A stretch of DNA of 64,000 nt from Nocardia blacklockiae (GCF_015477355.1 NZ_JADLRJ010000002.1:744001-808000), one strand, 5' to 3'; shown: positions 28,256-37,896, counted from the first letter of the stretch. The notes: generated from the sequence alone by a model not told the origin. Numbers and translations are program-made.

Positions 28256-29671
28256 TCAGCCGCGCAGCGTACCCGGGTACAGGTACTCCGCCGCCGGGAT
28301 GCCGGTGCCGTCCAGCCACGCGGTGAAGAAGCCCGACAGGTCGATCCCGGTCTTGGACTGCATGAACTGCCGGAACTCCGGCATGGTGGCGTTGCCGTAC
28401 GCGTGCGACCGCACGAACTGCGCGATCGCCGGGAAGAAGACGCCGTCGCCGACGGTGGTGCGCAGCGCGTGCAGGAACAGCGGACCGCGGTAGTAGACGG
28501 CGGTGAATTCCTTTCCGGCGCCGGGGTTCTGCAGTCGCGTCTCCCAGAGTTCTGGCTTGTCGCGGAACTTCTCGACGGTGGTGCGGTACTTCTCGTCGAC
28601 GTCCTCGCCTTCCCTCCGTTCCGGCCACAGGTAGTCGGCGGTGTAGCTGGCGAAGCATTCGTTCAGGCAGATGTCCGACCACTGCCGCACCGACATCGAG
28701 TCGCCCCACCACTGGTGCGCGTTCTCGTGTACGAGGGTGTTCAGATCGGTCCAGGGCGCGTAGGTCGGGCGGGTCTGGGTCTCCAGCGAGATCTTCAGCT
28801 CGGTGTCGATGTAGATGCCGCCCGCGCTTTCGAACGGATAAGGGCCGTACAGCGATTCGAGGAAGTCGAGCACCTCGGGCAGCCGCTCCTCGAGGTCCCG
28901 GTGGCCGACCGCGTCGGGGGCGAAGGCGCTGACCAGCGGGGTGCCGTCGGCACGGTGGCGCTCCAGGAATTCGAGGTGGTCGATGGCGACGGTGGTGAGA
29001 TAGCCGAGGGTCGGGTGCCGCGTCTCCCACCTGGCCGTGCGGGTGCCGTTCGTCACGGCGTCCTGCACGCGCAGGCCGTTGGAGATCACCTGCCACTCTT
29101 GCGGAACCGTCACGGTCAGCGCGAAAGTGGCCTTGTCCAAGGGCGTGTCGTTGAGCGGGTACCAGGTGGTGGCCGAATGTGGCTGGCCCGCAACGAAAGC
29201 GCCGCCGCTGGGCGAGAGGGTCCAGCCCGCGCCCGCGTGGTCCTCCTGGATGCCGGAGTATTCGACGGTCACGGTGAACGGCAGTCCGGGCAGCACCGGC
29301 ACCGCCGGGGTGATCACCAGTTCGTGCTCGCCGCTGCGGGCGAAGCCGGCCGGCAGGTTGTTCACGGTCACCTTCGAGACGGCCGGGCCCGCGAAGTCCA
29401 GGTCGAACTGACGCAGCGCCTGGGTCGCGACGGCATCGATGCGTGCCGTTCCGGTCAGCCGCCGGGCGGGCGGGTCGTAGTCGATCGCGACGTCGTAGTG
29501 CTCGACCTGGTAGCCGCCGTTGCCGTCCTCGGGGTAGTAGGGGTCACCCAGCCCGGACGAGCCGACGAGCGGATCCGCCGGCGGCTGTGCGTGGCCGGAG
29601 CCGGGCACCGCCAGCGCGCCCGCGAGCAGCGCCGCGATCACGAGACAGCGGGTCCGATGATGTGCGTCCAT
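28256..29671 (-). CDS. Secreted M1 family zinc metallopeptidase
   Basis: This exported 471-residue aminopeptidase-like enzyme has a signal peptide MDAHHRTRCLVIAALLAGAL, cut near GHAQ. The gluzincin site reads HENAHQWW with the third zinc ligand Glu exactly 18 residues on (ICLNECFASY), that is HEXXH-18-E. The substrate-amino-end motif GxMEN is replaced by SLETQTRP, as in the short secreted M1 subfamily. The N-terminal beta domain (about 50-250) precedes the catalytic domain. The usual helical C-terminal domain is missing, which agrees with the length. It likely degrades extracellular peptides. Confidence 0.9.
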   Translation of the reverse strand: MDAHHRTRCLVIAALLAGALAVPGSGHAQPPADPLVGSSGLGDPYYPEDGNGGYQVEHYDVAIDYDPPARRLTGTARIDAVATQALRQFDLDFAGPAVSKVTVNNLPAGFARSGEHELVITPAVPVLPGLPFTVTVEYSGIQEDHAGAGWTLSPSGGAFVAGQPHSATTWYPLNDTPLDKATFALTVTVPQEWQVISNGLRVQDAVTNGTRTARWETRHPTLGYLTTVAIDHLEFLERHRADGTPLVSAFAPDAVGHRDLEERLPEVLDFLESLYGPYPFESAGGIYIDTELKISLETQTRPTYAPWTDLNTLVHENAHQWWGDSMSVRQWSDICLNECFASYTADYLWPERREGEDVDEKYRTTVEKFRDKPELWETRLQNPGAGKEFTAVYYRGPLFLHALRTTVGDGVFFPAIAQFVRSHAYGNATMPEFRQFMQSKTGIDLSGFFTAWLDGTGIPAAEYLYPGTLRG

Positions 29672-29728
29672 GCAGCGCCCCTCCGCTTCCCGGCACGGCG
29701 TGCCGACCGACGCTCGATGCTAGTGGGC

Positions 29729-30373
29729 TCAGCCGCTGCTGCCCGACACCGCCACGCTCGCGCCGAGGCCGATGATCATGACCCCGCCCGCGCCGCCGAC
29801 GGCCTCCAGCCGCCGCGGCGATCGCGCGAACCAGTTGCGCGCGGTGCCCGCCAGCAGCCCCCACAGGCTGTCCGACACCAGCGCGATGAGCAGGAACAAC
29901 CCGCCCAGCACCAGCATCTGCACCGGAATGGGACCGGCGGACGGCTCCACGAACTGCGGCAGCACGGCGGAGAAGAAGATGATCGCCTTCGGGTTGGTGG
30001 CGCCCACGACGAAGCCCTGCCGGAACACCCGCCGGGTCCGCACGGGCTCCCGCGCCGCCCGCGTCTCGAGCGCCGCGCGCAGCGACCGCCGCTCCCGGAT
30101 CGCCTGGACGCCGAGGTAGATCAGATACAGCGCGCCCGTGAACTTCACGATCGTGAGCGCGAGGGCCGAGGCCGCCACCGCCGTCCCGAGGCCCGCCGCG
30201 ACGAGTACCAGCACGAGACACACGCCGAAGGAATGCCCGACCACCGAGATCAGCGCGACCCGTTTGCCGTGGGTGAGGGCCCGGCCGATGGTGAACAGCA
30301 CACCCGGTCCGGGAATCACGATGAGGACGGTCGCGGCGACGACGAATGCCAGAATGTTCGCGGCGGGAATCAC
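29729..30373 (-). CDS. LysE family amino-acid exporter
   Basis: This 214-residue inner-membrane protein has about six helices and the LysE/RhtB signatures: VIPGPGVLFTIGRALTHGKRV near the start, ALYLIYLGVQAIR in the middle and GFVVGATNPKAIIFFSAVLPQF. It likely exports amino acids or similar small metabolites. The GTG at 30373 gives IPAANILAFVVAATVL. It lies between the M1 peptidase and DUF3239 genes on the same strand. A second LysE-type gene is present at 37.9 kb. Confidence 0.88.
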   Translation of the reverse strand: MIPAANILAFVVAATVLIVIPGPGVLFTIGRALTHGKRVALISVVGHSFGVCLVLVLVAAGLGTAVAASALALTIVKFTGALYLIYLGVQAIRERRSLRAALETRAAREPVRTRRVFRQGFVVGATNPKAIIFFSAVLPQFVEPSAGPIPVQMLVLGGLFLLIALVSDSLWGLLAGTARNWFARSPRRLEAVGGAGGVMIIGLGASVAVSGSSG

Positions 30374-30413
30374 CGCTCAATTCTATGGAGGGCCGCAAGC
30401 CCTTTCCCAGGGA

Positions 30414-31079
30414 TCAGCCGCGCAGTTCCTCCGGCAGCTGCTGCGGATTCAGCAGCAGGCGTTTGGCATCGGCGTTCCGCACCTTCTCGGCCAGCGCGAG
30501 ATTGTCGGCCAGCAGCTTCCATTCGACGTCGCTGATGGCGGCGCGGGCGCGTTCGATCACGCCCGCGTCGCGGGTGCCCCACGCGATGGGCATGGCCGTC
30601 ACCGCCTGGCGCAGGTCACCGACCGAGCTGGGCGCACGGTCGGCGCGCACGGTCACCGCGGGCACCTGCTCCCCCGGCCACTGCCGATGCCCCGGCAGCG
30701 CCCGCACCACCCGGGTGATCAGCGCGTAGCTCGGGTCGCAGCCGGGCTTGGCGATATTGACCAGCGCCAGCAGCGTGACGCCCTTGGCGTGCCGCCCCGA
30801 GATCACCGCCGGCACCAGATCGCCCTCGGCGTACAGCTTTTCGATCCGCGAGCGGTAGGGCGTCCACACCGCCACGAACAGCGCGGTGATCGTGCCCAGC
30901 GCGAACGCGACCGCCAGCAGGAACGAGTACGGGTGCTGCAACCAGATCAGGCCCGCGGTGCCCACGCCCAGCACGATGGCGGCGGCGAATGCCAGGATGC
31001 GCAGCCTGCGGATGGCCGCGAGCACTTCGTTCACCGCCCGGGCGTGTTCGCGGTCGACCGCGAATTCGAAGCGTCGCAC
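30414..31079 (-). CDS. DUF3239 membrane protein
   Basis: This 221-residue protein begins with a hydrophilic stretch (RRFEFAVDREHARAVNEV), then two membrane helices (LRILAFAAAIVLGVGTAGLI and FLLAVAFALGTITALFVAVW). A cytosolic beta/alpha domain follows (LVPAVISGRHAKGVTLLALVNIAKPGCDPSYALITRVVRALPG). This fits the DUF3239 family of mycolic-acid bacteria. Function is unknown. The start is a GTG at 31079. Confidence 0.78.
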   Translation of the reverse strand: MRRFEFAVDREHARAVNEVLAAIRRLRILAFAAAIVLGVGTAGLIWLQHPYSFLLAVAFALGTITALFVAVWTPYRSRIEKLYAEGDLVPAVISGRHAKGVTLLALVNIAKPGCDPSYALITRVVRALPGHRQWPGEQVPAVTVRADRAPSSVGDLRQAVTAMPIAWGTRDAGVIERARAAISDVEWKLLADNLALAEKVRNADAKRLLLNPQQLPEELRG

Positions 31080-31131
31080 GTCCTATTCCTAACACGTATG
31101 CGGAGGCAATTTCTCCGGTGAACCGCCTCGG

Positions 31132-32790
31132 TTATCCGAGTGCCGGGCCCAGCAGGTCGTCGGCATCGGTGATGCGGTAGGCATACCCCTGTTCGGCGAG
31201 AAAACGCTGCCGGTGCGCGGCGTACTCGGCGTCCAGCGTGTCACGTGCCACGACCGAATAGAAGTGTGCCTGACCGCCGTCCTGTTTGGGCCGCAGCAGC
31301 CGGCCGAGCCGCTGCGCCTCCTCCTGGCGGGAACCGAAGGTGCCCGAAACCTGCACCGCCACCGACGCTTCCGGCAGGTCGATGGAGAAGTTGGCGACCT
31401 TGCTCACCACCAGCACCGGGATCTCGCCGTTGCGGAACGCGTCGAACAGGGCCTCGCGCTCCTTGGTGCGCGTCGAGCCCTGGATGACCGGTGCGTTCAG
31501 GTGCTCGCCGAGTTCGTCCAGCTGGTCCAGGTAGGCGCCGATGACCAGGCTCGGCGCGTCCTTGTGGCGGGCCAGGATCGACTCGACCACCGGCAGTTTG
31601 GTGCGGGCGGTGGAGCACAGCTTGTAGCGCTCGTCCGGTTCTGCGGTGGCGTAGCTCATCCGCTCGGCGTCGGTGAGGGTGACGCGCACCTCGACACAGT
31701 CGGCCGGGGCGATCCAGCCCTGCGCCTCGATGTCCTTCCACGGCGCGTCGTAGCGCTTCGGGCCGATCAGCGAGAACACGTCGCCCTCGCGGCCGTCCTC
31801 GCGCACCAGCGTGGCGGTGAGGCCCAGGCGGCGGCGCGACTGCAGGTCGGCCGTCATCCGGAAAACCGGCGCCGGGAGCAGGTGCACCTCGTCGTAGATC
31901 ACCAGGCCCCAGTCGCGGCTGTCGAACAGCTCGAGATGCTTGTACTCGCCCTTGGATTTGCGCGTGATGACCTGGTACGTGGCGATGGTGACCGGGCGGA
32001 TCTCCTTGCGCTCGCCGGAGTACTCGCCGATCTCCTCCTCGGTCAGCGAGGTGCGCGCCAGCAGCTCGCGCCGCCACTGCCGCCCGGCGACGGTGTTGGT
32101 GACCAGGATCAGCGTCGTGGCGCCGGCCTTGGCCATCGCGGCCGCGCCGACCATGGTCTTGCCCGCGCCGCACGGCAGCACCACCACGCCCGACCCGCCG
32201 GCCCAGAACGAGTCGGCCGCCATCTCCTGGTAGTCGCGCAGGTGCCACTCGTGGGTCTCGAAATCCAGGTCGATCCGGTGCGCCTCGCCGTCGACGTAGC
32301 CCGCCAGATCCTCGGCCGGCCAGCCGACCTTGAGCAGCATCTGCTTGATCCGCCCGCGCTCGGACGGGTGCACCACCACCGTGTCGTCGTCGATGCGGGC
32401 GCCGAGCATCGGCTGGATCTTCTTGTGCCGCAGAATCTCCTCGAGCACCGCCCGATCCAGGCTCACCAGCACCAGCCCGTGCGCCGGATGCTTGACCAGC
32501 TGCAACCGCCCGTACCGCGCCATCGTGTCCACGATGTCCACCAGCAGCGGCTGCGGCACCGCATACCGCGAATAGTTGACCAGCGCGTCCACCACCTGCT
32601 CGGCATCGTGCCCCGCCGCCCGCGCGTTCCACAGCGCCAACGGCGTCACCCGATACGTGTGCACATGCTCGGGCGCACGCTCGAGCTCCGCGAACGGCGC
32701 GATAGCCTGCCGCGCGGCATCGGCCTGCTCGTGGTCGACCTCGAGCAGCAGGGTCTTGTCGCTCTGGACGATGAGCGGTCCCTCGGTCAC
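31132..32790 (-). CDS. xpb: DNA repair helicase XPB
   Basis: This 552-residue SF2 3'-5' DNA helicase is of the bacterial XPB/Ercc3 type (Rv0861c). Motifs in order: VLPCGAGKTMVGA (motif I), VTNTVAGRQWRREL (Ia), VIYDEVHLLPAP (II), GLTATLVREDGR (III), VVSKVANFSIDLPEA (V) and QEEAQRLGRLLRPKQ (VI). The N-terminal 160 residues form the damage-recognition-like domain. The GTG at 32790 has GAGGAGG six bases upstream and gives TEGPLIVQSDKTLLLEVDH. The helicase-associated protein at 24.3 kb is its usual genomic companion. It is divergent from sigJ. Confidence 0.95.
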   Translation of the reverse strand: MTEGPLIVQSDKTLLLEVDHEQADAARQAIAPFAELERAPEHVHTYRVTPLALWNARAAGHDAEQVVDALVNYSRYAVPQPLLVDIVDTMARYGRLQLVKHPAHGLVLVSLDRAVLEEILRHKKIQPMLGARIDDDTVVVHPSERGRIKQMLLKVGWPAEDLAGYVDGEAHRIDLDFETHEWHLRDYQEMAADSFWAGGSGVVVLPCGAGKTMVGAAAMAKAGATTLILVTNTVAGRQWRRELLARTSLTEEEIGEYSGERKEIRPVTIATYQVITRKSKGEYKHLELFDSRDWGLVIYDEVHLLPAPVFRMTADLQSRRRLGLTATLVREDGREGDVFSLIGPKRYDAPWKDIEAQGWIAPADCVEVRVTLTDAERMSYATAEPDERYKLCSTARTKLPVVESILARHKDAPSLVIGAYLDQLDELGEHLNAPVIQGSTRTKEREALFDAFRNGEIPVLVVSKVANFSIDLPEASVAVQVSGTFGSRQEEAQRLGRLLRPKQDGGQAHFYSVVARDTLDAEYAAHRQRFLAEQGYAYRITDADDLLGPALG

Positions 32791-32922
32791 GGCACCTCCT
32801 CGGTTGTGGGCCGGAGTCCATTGTTCCCGACGGGACCGACAGGGCTCTGTGGGCCGGGTCGCGTTTCGCTCTGGGCGGACCACCGTTCGGGGCGCCCATA
32901 CCACCACCGTAGAATCGGCGCA

Positions 32923-33843
32923 ATGGTTGCCGCTCTACTCGCCGATCTGTTCGAAGCACAGCGGGCGCATCTGCTGTCGGTGGCCTATCGGCTCACCGGG
33001 AGTGTGGCCGATGCCGAGGACGCGGTGCAGGAGAGTTGGTTGCGGCTGGCGACCGCGCGGCAGTCCGAGATCGAGGACATGCGGGCCTGGCTGACCACCG
33101 TGGTGAGCCGGATCTGCCTGGATCGGCTGCGCAGTGCGGCGGCGCGGCGGGAAAGCTATGTGGGGCAGTGGCTTCCGGAGCCGATCGTGACGGCGCGCAA
33201 GCCCGCCGCCGGTGCCGATCCGCTGGAAGCCGTGGTGCGCAAACAGGATTGCCGGCTGGCGGCGCTGATCGTGCTGGAGTCGCTGACCCCGGCGCAGCGG
33301 GTGGCGTTCGTGCTGCACGACGGGTTCGCGGTGCCGCACGAGGAGATCGCCGACATCCTCGACATCTCGGTGGAGGCGGCACGCCAGCTGGCGGCGCGGG
33401 CCCGCAAAGCGGCGGCGCGGCAATCGGAACCGGTGTCCGACGCCGAGCACGCGGACGCGGTGCAGCGCCTGCTGGAGGCGCTGTATTCCGGCGACATCGA
33501 ACGGGTGAAGGCCGCCCTGCATCCGGACGCGGTGTTCGTCGCCGACGCCGGGGGCACCAGCCGCACGGCGCTCAACAGCGTTGCGGGAGCGGAGAAGCTG
33601 GCGCGGCTGGGCCTCGGCCTGCTGCGCAAGTACGGCGTGGACCTCACCGGCGCCGACGACACGGTCGAATTGGTCGACGTCAACGGGCAATTGGGCCTGC
33701 TGCTGCACGAGCGCGCGCCGCACGACGGCATCCCCGGCTCGCCCACCCGCGTCCTCGGCTTCACCGTCCGGGACGGAAAGGTCTACGGCGCTTACGATCT
33801 GGTCAATCCCGCGAAGCTCAAAGGCATCCGCGTCCCGCACTGA
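32923..33843 (+). CDS. sigJ: ECF sigma factor, SigJ/ECF41-like
   Basis: This 306-residue sigma factor has sigma-2 (VAYRLTGSVADAEDAVQESWLRL, then MRAWLTTVVSRICLDRLRS), sigma-4 (SLTPAQRVAFVLHDGFAVPHEEIADILDISVEAARQLAARARK) and a fused C-terminal SnoaL-like domain (about 180-306). The last replaces a separate anti-sigma factor in the ECF41/SigJ group, where it modulates polymerase binding. In mycobacteria SigJ is linked to oxidative-stress survival. The ATG at 32923 is 132 bases from the divergent xpb start. No anti-sigma gene is adjacent, in line with the fusion. Confidence 0.9.
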   Translation: MVAALLADLFEAQRAHLLSVAYRLTGSVADAEDAVQESWLRLATARQSEIEDMRAWLTTVVSRICLDRLRSAAARRESYVGQWLPEPIVTARKPAAGADPLEAVVRKQDCRLAALIVLESLTPAQRVAFVLHDGFAVPHEEIADILDISVEAARQLAARARKAAARQSEPVSDAEHADAVQRLLEALYSGDIERVKAALHPDAVFVADAGGTSRTALNSVAGAEKLARLGLGLLRKYGVDLTGADDTVELVDVNGQLGLLLHERAPHDGIPGSPTRVLGFTVRDGKVYGAYDLVNPAKLKGIRVPH

Positions 33844-33851
33844 CGGTTCGC

Positions 33852-35267
33852 TCAGGCCGCGTCGCCGAACCCGTCGTAGTCGACGCCCAGCTGCTCGCAG
33901 ACCGCCCGCAGCTCGGCCACGTGCTCCCCCGGCACGGCGTGAATGTGGTTGGCGCCGAACCGACTCAGGAACTCGCCCGCGTCGACGTGCAGGCGGGCGA
34001 AGGCGTGCGGCCACTCGAAGGTCGACATCCGCATCATCTTCTCGTTCGTCGCCGGGTCGTAGTTCTCGAATTCGCCCCGCATGACCTGCATGCGGTAGCG
34101 GCCGTCCAGCCTGGTGAGGCGGGCGAGGGTGAACGAACCGGGGGCCGCGAGGTGGTGCACGGCCGCGCCACCCGCCGGGAAGAAGAAGACCTCCGGATAG
34201 AAGTGCGTCTTGGCCAGGTTCTCCAGCGGGTCGTCGGAGCGGGCGGCGAACCAGGTGGCGTGCTGGCCGGAGTTGCACAGGTCCCAGACGTCGCGGTCGG
34301 CGTGGTAGTGCCGCACGTCGGCGAACAGCACCGGGGTGCCGGACAGGCCCTTGAGCAGCTGCATGGTCAGCGCCGCGTCCATATCGGACTCGGTGGCGGT
34401 GACGTGGGTGGGCTTGGGGCCGTCCCAGTCGTAGGGGTCGTTGAGGAAGGCCTCGGTGATGTCCATCGTGGCGAAGTGGTTGGTCAGCTCGGGCTGGCCC
34501 TTGATGCCGGAGAAGTCGAGATTCCACTCCTCGATCAGCTCGGTCATCGCATAGTAGGACCGGATCTGGCGTTCCAGGATCTCCGGGGTGAGGCTCTTGC
34601 CGTCGTAATGCACTCCGGCGGCGTGCTTTTCGAGCCACTCCCGGGCGCCCGTGACGCGGCTCGTCTCGACCGTCTCGCTGCGCCGCACCAGCTCCCACTG
34701 GTCGATCTCCTCGACATCGACGCCGAAAGTGCGCATCCACTGGTCGGTATTGGCGACCGCGGTGTACATGCCCATCGGGCGACCGCCGATGCGGCCGAAC
34801 GTCGATCCGCGCAGCGCCCCGGTGGCCGCGGCCGCCCGCACCTGCGTGAGCACCCGGTCCCGGGTATCCGGGTCGGCGATATCGCCCCAGGCCCGGGTGT
34901 GGCGGCGGCCGATCTGGTCCAGCGCGCCGCCCGCCGCGAGCATCCCGACCATGCCCGGCTGCACCGGGTCCAGGCCGCCGAACAGTAGCAGCGGCCCGGT
35001 GGTCGCCTCGGCGGCGAGCATGGTGAAGTGCGGGAACGCCCAGACCGCGTAGTGGAAGACGGTCAGATCGACGCGCTGGTCGGCGAGGCGGCGCGCCTGG
35101 CTGGTGGCGAGTTCGTTGGTCGACACGGTGTCGGCGACGATCACCTCGTGGCCGGCCGCGCGGAGCGCACGCGCCAGCCCGGCGGCCGAGTCGGCGATGA
35201 ATCCGGCGATGCCGTTGTGGACGAAGTCGCGTCCGTCGGACATGGGCAGCAGCCCGATGCGAGCCAT
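33852..35267 (-). CDS. L-fucose/L-arabinose isomerase family protein
   Basis: This 471-residue protein of the sugar isomerase fold has FGRIGGRPMGMYTA, GIKGQPELTNHFATMDITEAFLNDP and a C-terminal HAFARL...FLSRFGANHIHAVPG region, where the metal-binding His and acidic residues of the family sit. Members interconvert aldoses and ketoses with Mn2+; the sugar here cannot be named. The ATG at 35267 has GGAGGT upstream. A LacI-type gene is divergent, and matching palindromes lie between, so expression is probably induced by a sugar. No sugar transporter or kinase gene is next to it. Confidence 0.82.
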   Translation of the reverse strand: MARIGLLPMSDGRDFVHNGIAGFIADSAAGLARALRAAGHEVIVADTVSTNELATSQARRLADQRVDLTVFHYAVWAFPHFTMLAAEATTGPLLLFGGLDPVQPGMVGMLAAGGALDQIGRRHTRAWGDIADPDTRDRVLTQVRAAAATGALRGSTFGRIGGRPMGMYTAVANTDQWMRTFGVDVEEIDQWELVRRSETVETSRVTGAREWLEKHAAGVHYDGKSLTPEILERQIRSYYAMTELIEEWNLDFSGIKGQPELTNHFATMDITEAFLNDPYDWDGPKPTHVTATESDMDAALTMQLLKGLSGTPVLFADVRHYHADRDVWDLCNSGQHATWFAARSDDPLENLAKTHFYPEVFFFPAGGAAVHHLAAPGSFTLARLTRLDGRYRMQVMRGEFENYDPATNEKMMRMSTFEWPHAFARLHVDAGEFLSRFGANHIHAVPGEHVAELRAVCEQLGVDYDGFGDAA

Positions 35268-35318
35268 CTCGACCTCCTCGCCCCCGCGGCCGCCGGCCAC
35301 CGGAGTGTGACATGGATC

Positions 35319-35337
35319 TCGGAAAACGATTTCCCGA
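35319..35337. promoter_or_regulatory. LacI-type operator 1
   Basis: CGGAAAACGATTTCCCG is a near-palindrome centred on CG, the usual form for LacI-family operators. It lies 52-70 bases upstream of the isomerase start. Reverse-complemented operator 2 shares CGGAAAACGATT. Confidence 0.75.
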
Positions 35338-35410
35338 TACCATAGGTTCGGCCGGTCGGGCCGGTCAAGGACGGGTTTGCGGCCGCGACTGTTAGCCTCG
35401 ACAACGTCCT

Positions 35411-35427
35411 GCGGAATCGTTTTCCGG
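35411..35427. promoter_or_regulatory. LacI-type operator 2
   Basis: GCGGAATCGTTTTCCGG contains the inverse of the operator-1 core (CGGAAAACGATT). It lies 20 bases before the lacI-type start, fitting autoregulation and possible looping with operator 1 about 91 bases away. Confidence 0.75.
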
Positions 35428-35446
35428 GACATGAAGGCGGTGAGGC

Positions 35447-36454
35447 ATGGCGGTGACCATCCGCGACGTCGCGGCGCTGGCCGGGGTGTCACCGGCGACG
35501 GTCTCCCGCGTATTCAACGGCGACCCGCGTGTCGCGGAGGAACTGCGCGAGCGTGTCGGCACCGCGGTGGCGAAACTCGGCTACCGCCCCAACAGCCAGG
35601 CCCGTTCGCTGCGCACCCGCGCCACCAAGGTGCTGGGTCTGGTCATCGCCGACATCCGCAATCCGTTCTTCACCGCGCTGGCCCGCGGCGTCGAGGACGC
35701 GGCCAGCGCGCGCGACTACTCGGTGGTCCTCGCGAATTCGGATGAGAACTTGGACAAGGAGCGGCGCTATCTGGAGATCGCCGCCGCCGAGCGCATGGCG
35801 GGCGTGGTGCTGGCCCCGTCGTCGACCGCCGCCAGCCGCATCGATCCGCTCAGCGAGCGAGGGATTCCCGTGGTCGCCGTCGACCGCCGATTACGCGGCG
35901 TCGAGGTGGACACCGTCACGGTGAACAATCAGAAGGCGGCCGCGCAGGCCGTCGAGCACCTGATCGCCGCCGGGGCGCGGCGCATCGCCATGATCACCGG
36001 GCCCGCGGACGCGTCGACCGCGACCGGCCGCATCGCGGGATACCGGGCGGCGTTGCGGGCGGCCGGACTCGCCGTCGACCCGGATCTGGAGGTGCGCGGC
36101 GATCATCGCGTGGAGGGCGGTCGGGCCGCCGCGGCGGCGCTGCTGGATCGCCCGGACCGGCCCGACGGGCTGTTCGTCGGCAACAATCTCATGATGGTCG
36201 GCGCACTCGAGGCGCTCGCCGACGCGGGCGTCACCTATCCCGACGACCTGCTGCTGGCCGGTTTCGACGAGATGAGCTGGCCCGGCTTCGCCCCACCCCT
36301 CACCCTGGTCGAGCAGCCCGGGTACGAGATCGGCCGTCGCGCAACCGAACTCCTGCTCCGCCGCATCGCCGGTGAACATTTTCCGCCGCAACGCCTCGTC
36401 CTTCCCGCCCACCTCCGCATCCGCCGGAGCACCGCCCGTCCCGCCCTGACCTGA
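35447..36454 (+). CDS. LacI family transcriptional regulator
   Basis: This 335-residue repressor has the LacI HTH at residues 4-24 (IRDVAALAGVSPATVSRVFN), the hinge helix NSQARSLRTR and a periplasmic-binding-protein-like sugar domain (LGLVIADIRNPFFTALARGVED..., DGLFVGNNLMMVGALEAL..., LAGFDEMSW). The ATG at 35447 has a start-proximal operator. It most likely controls the divergent isomerase gene and itself, released by a sugar. Confidence 0.92.
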   Translation: MAVTIRDVAALAGVSPATVSRVFNGDPRVAEELRERVGTAVAKLGYRPNSQARSLRTRATKVLGLVIADIRNPFFTALARGVEDAASARDYSVVLANSDENLDKERRYLEIAAAERMAGVVLAPSSTAASRIDPLSERGIPVVAVDRRLRGVEVDTVTVNNQKAAAQAVEHLIAAGARRIAMITGPADASTATGRIAGYRAALRAAGLAVDPDLEVRGDHRVEGGRAAAAALLDRPDRPDGLFVGNNLMMVGALEALADAGVTYPDDLLLAGFDEMSWPGFAPPLTLVEQPGYEIGRRATELLLRRIAGEHFPPQRLVLPAHLRIRRSTARPALT

Positions 36455-36544
36455 CCGCGGCCGCGCACTCCGGGTTGGGGACGGCTGGGGATGAACACGG
36501 CTTCCGGCCGAGAGCGCCGCACCCGCGACGATTACCGTGGTGCC

Positions 36545-37732
36545 ATGCAGCAGACGCCGACCGTTGCCCGCCTGCGTCCCTTCGGCGCGACGATCTTCGC
36601 CGAGATGACCGAACTCGCCGTCCGGCACGGCGCGGTGAATCTCGGGCAGGGATTTCCCGACACCGACGGTCCGGCCGCCATGCTGGAAACCGCGCGCCGG
36701 GCCATCGCGGACGGCGTCAACCAGTACCCGCCCGGTCGCGGGATGCCGGTGCTGCGCCAGGCCGTCGCCGCGGACCGCGCCGCGCGGTACGGCATGGACT
36801 ACGACCCGGGCCGGGAGGTGCTGGTCACCGTCGGCGCGACCGAGGCCATCGCCGCCTCGATCCTCGGGCTGGTCGAGCCGGGCGCGGAGGTGGTGCTGAT
36901 CGAGCCTTATTACGACTCGTACGCCGCCGCGGTCGCGCTGGCCGGTGCGACGCGGCGGACCGCCCGGCTGGTGCCCGACGGCGACGGCTTCGCCCTCGAC
37001 ATCGACAGCCTCCGCGCGGCCGTCACGCCGAAAACGCGCATGCTGCTGCTGAATTCGCCGCACAACCCGACCGGGACGGTGCTGCGCCGCGCGGAACTGC
37101 GAGCGGTGGCCGACCTGGCGTGCGAGCACGACCTGCTGGTGGTGACCGACGAGGTCTACGAGCACCTCGCCTTCGACGAGCACGAGCACATCAGCATCGC
37201 CACGCTGCCCGGGATGGCCGAGCGGACCGTCGTGATCTCCAGCGCGGCAAAGACTTTCAGCGTCACCGGGTGGAAGATCGGCTGGGCGTGCGGTCCGGCG
37301 GCGCTGATCGACGGGGTGATCGCCGCCAAGCAGTTCCTCACTTTCGTCGGCGGCGGGCCGTTCCAACCTGCCGTCGCCTACGCCCTCGAACACGAGCTGG
37401 CGTGGGTGCGTGCCCTACGTAACGACTTGGCGGAGAAGCGTACTCGGCTGTCGAGCGCCCTGGCCGACGCGGGATTCCGTGTGAAGCGCAGCGACGGCAC
37501 CTATTTCGTCTGCGCCGACATCTCCGGTCTCACCGCCGCCGACGCCCACGCCTTCTGCCGCGAACTTCCCGAGCGGCTGGGCGTGGCCGCCGTGCCGCTC
37601 AGCGCCTTCGCCGACGACAAGGACTCCTGGAATCGCCTGGTGCGCTTCGCCTTCTGTAAGAAGGACGAAACCCTGGACGAGGCCGTCCGCCGCCTGCACG
37701 CCCACCACACGATCCCCTCGACCACACCCTGA
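36545..37732 (+). CDS. PLP-dependent class I aminotransferase (DapC-like)
   Basis: This 395-residue fold-type I aminotransferase shows GQGFPDTDGP near the start, NSPHNPTGTVL, VVTDEVYEHLAFD (Asp that binds the pyridine nitrogen) and SSAAKTFSVTGWKIGW (Schiff-base Lys in AAKTFS). Place and length fit Rv0858c, annotated as the N-succinyldiaminopimelate aminotransferase DapC; methionine or kynurenine aminotransferase activity is also possible from sequence alone. The ATG at 36545 gives MQQTPTVARLRPFG. It follows the lacI-type gene by 90 bases. Confidence 0.88.
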   Translation: MQQTPTVARLRPFGATIFAEMTELAVRHGAVNLGQGFPDTDGPAAMLETARRAIADGVNQYPPGRGMPVLRQAVAADRAARYGMDYDPGREVLVTVGATEAIAASILGLVEPGAEVVLIEPYYDSYAAAVALAGATRRTARLVPDGDGFALDIDSLRAAVTPKTRMLLLNSPHNPTGTVLRRAELRAVADLACEHDLLVVTDEVYEHLAFDEHEHISIATLPGMAERTVVISSAAKTFSVTGWKIGWACGPAALIDGVIAAKQFLTFVGGGPFQPAVAYALEHELAWVRALRNDLAEKRTRLSSALADAGFRVKRSDGTYFVCADISGLTAADAHAFCRELPERLGVAAVPLSAFADDKDSWNRLVRFAFCKKDETLDEAVRRLHAHHTIPSTTP

Positions 37733-37896
37733 CCACACCCCCGGCACCTTGCGAGATCACTACCGGAGCACCTGCGGCCCACAGGCCGTGCCGCCGATAC
37801 GCTCTCCATCCCACCCCGCCCGATACGCATTCCGCCCCACCCCGCCGCAGGGTACGCCTACGCACCCGAATCCCTTGCTCCGCAGCCGAATACGGC

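Noticed and set aside
27545-30535. A 996-codon plus-strand open frame
   Set aside because: It runs in a shifted frame over the coiled-coil gene and antisense over the M1 peptidase and LysE genes; the composition is that of a GC-rich shadow.
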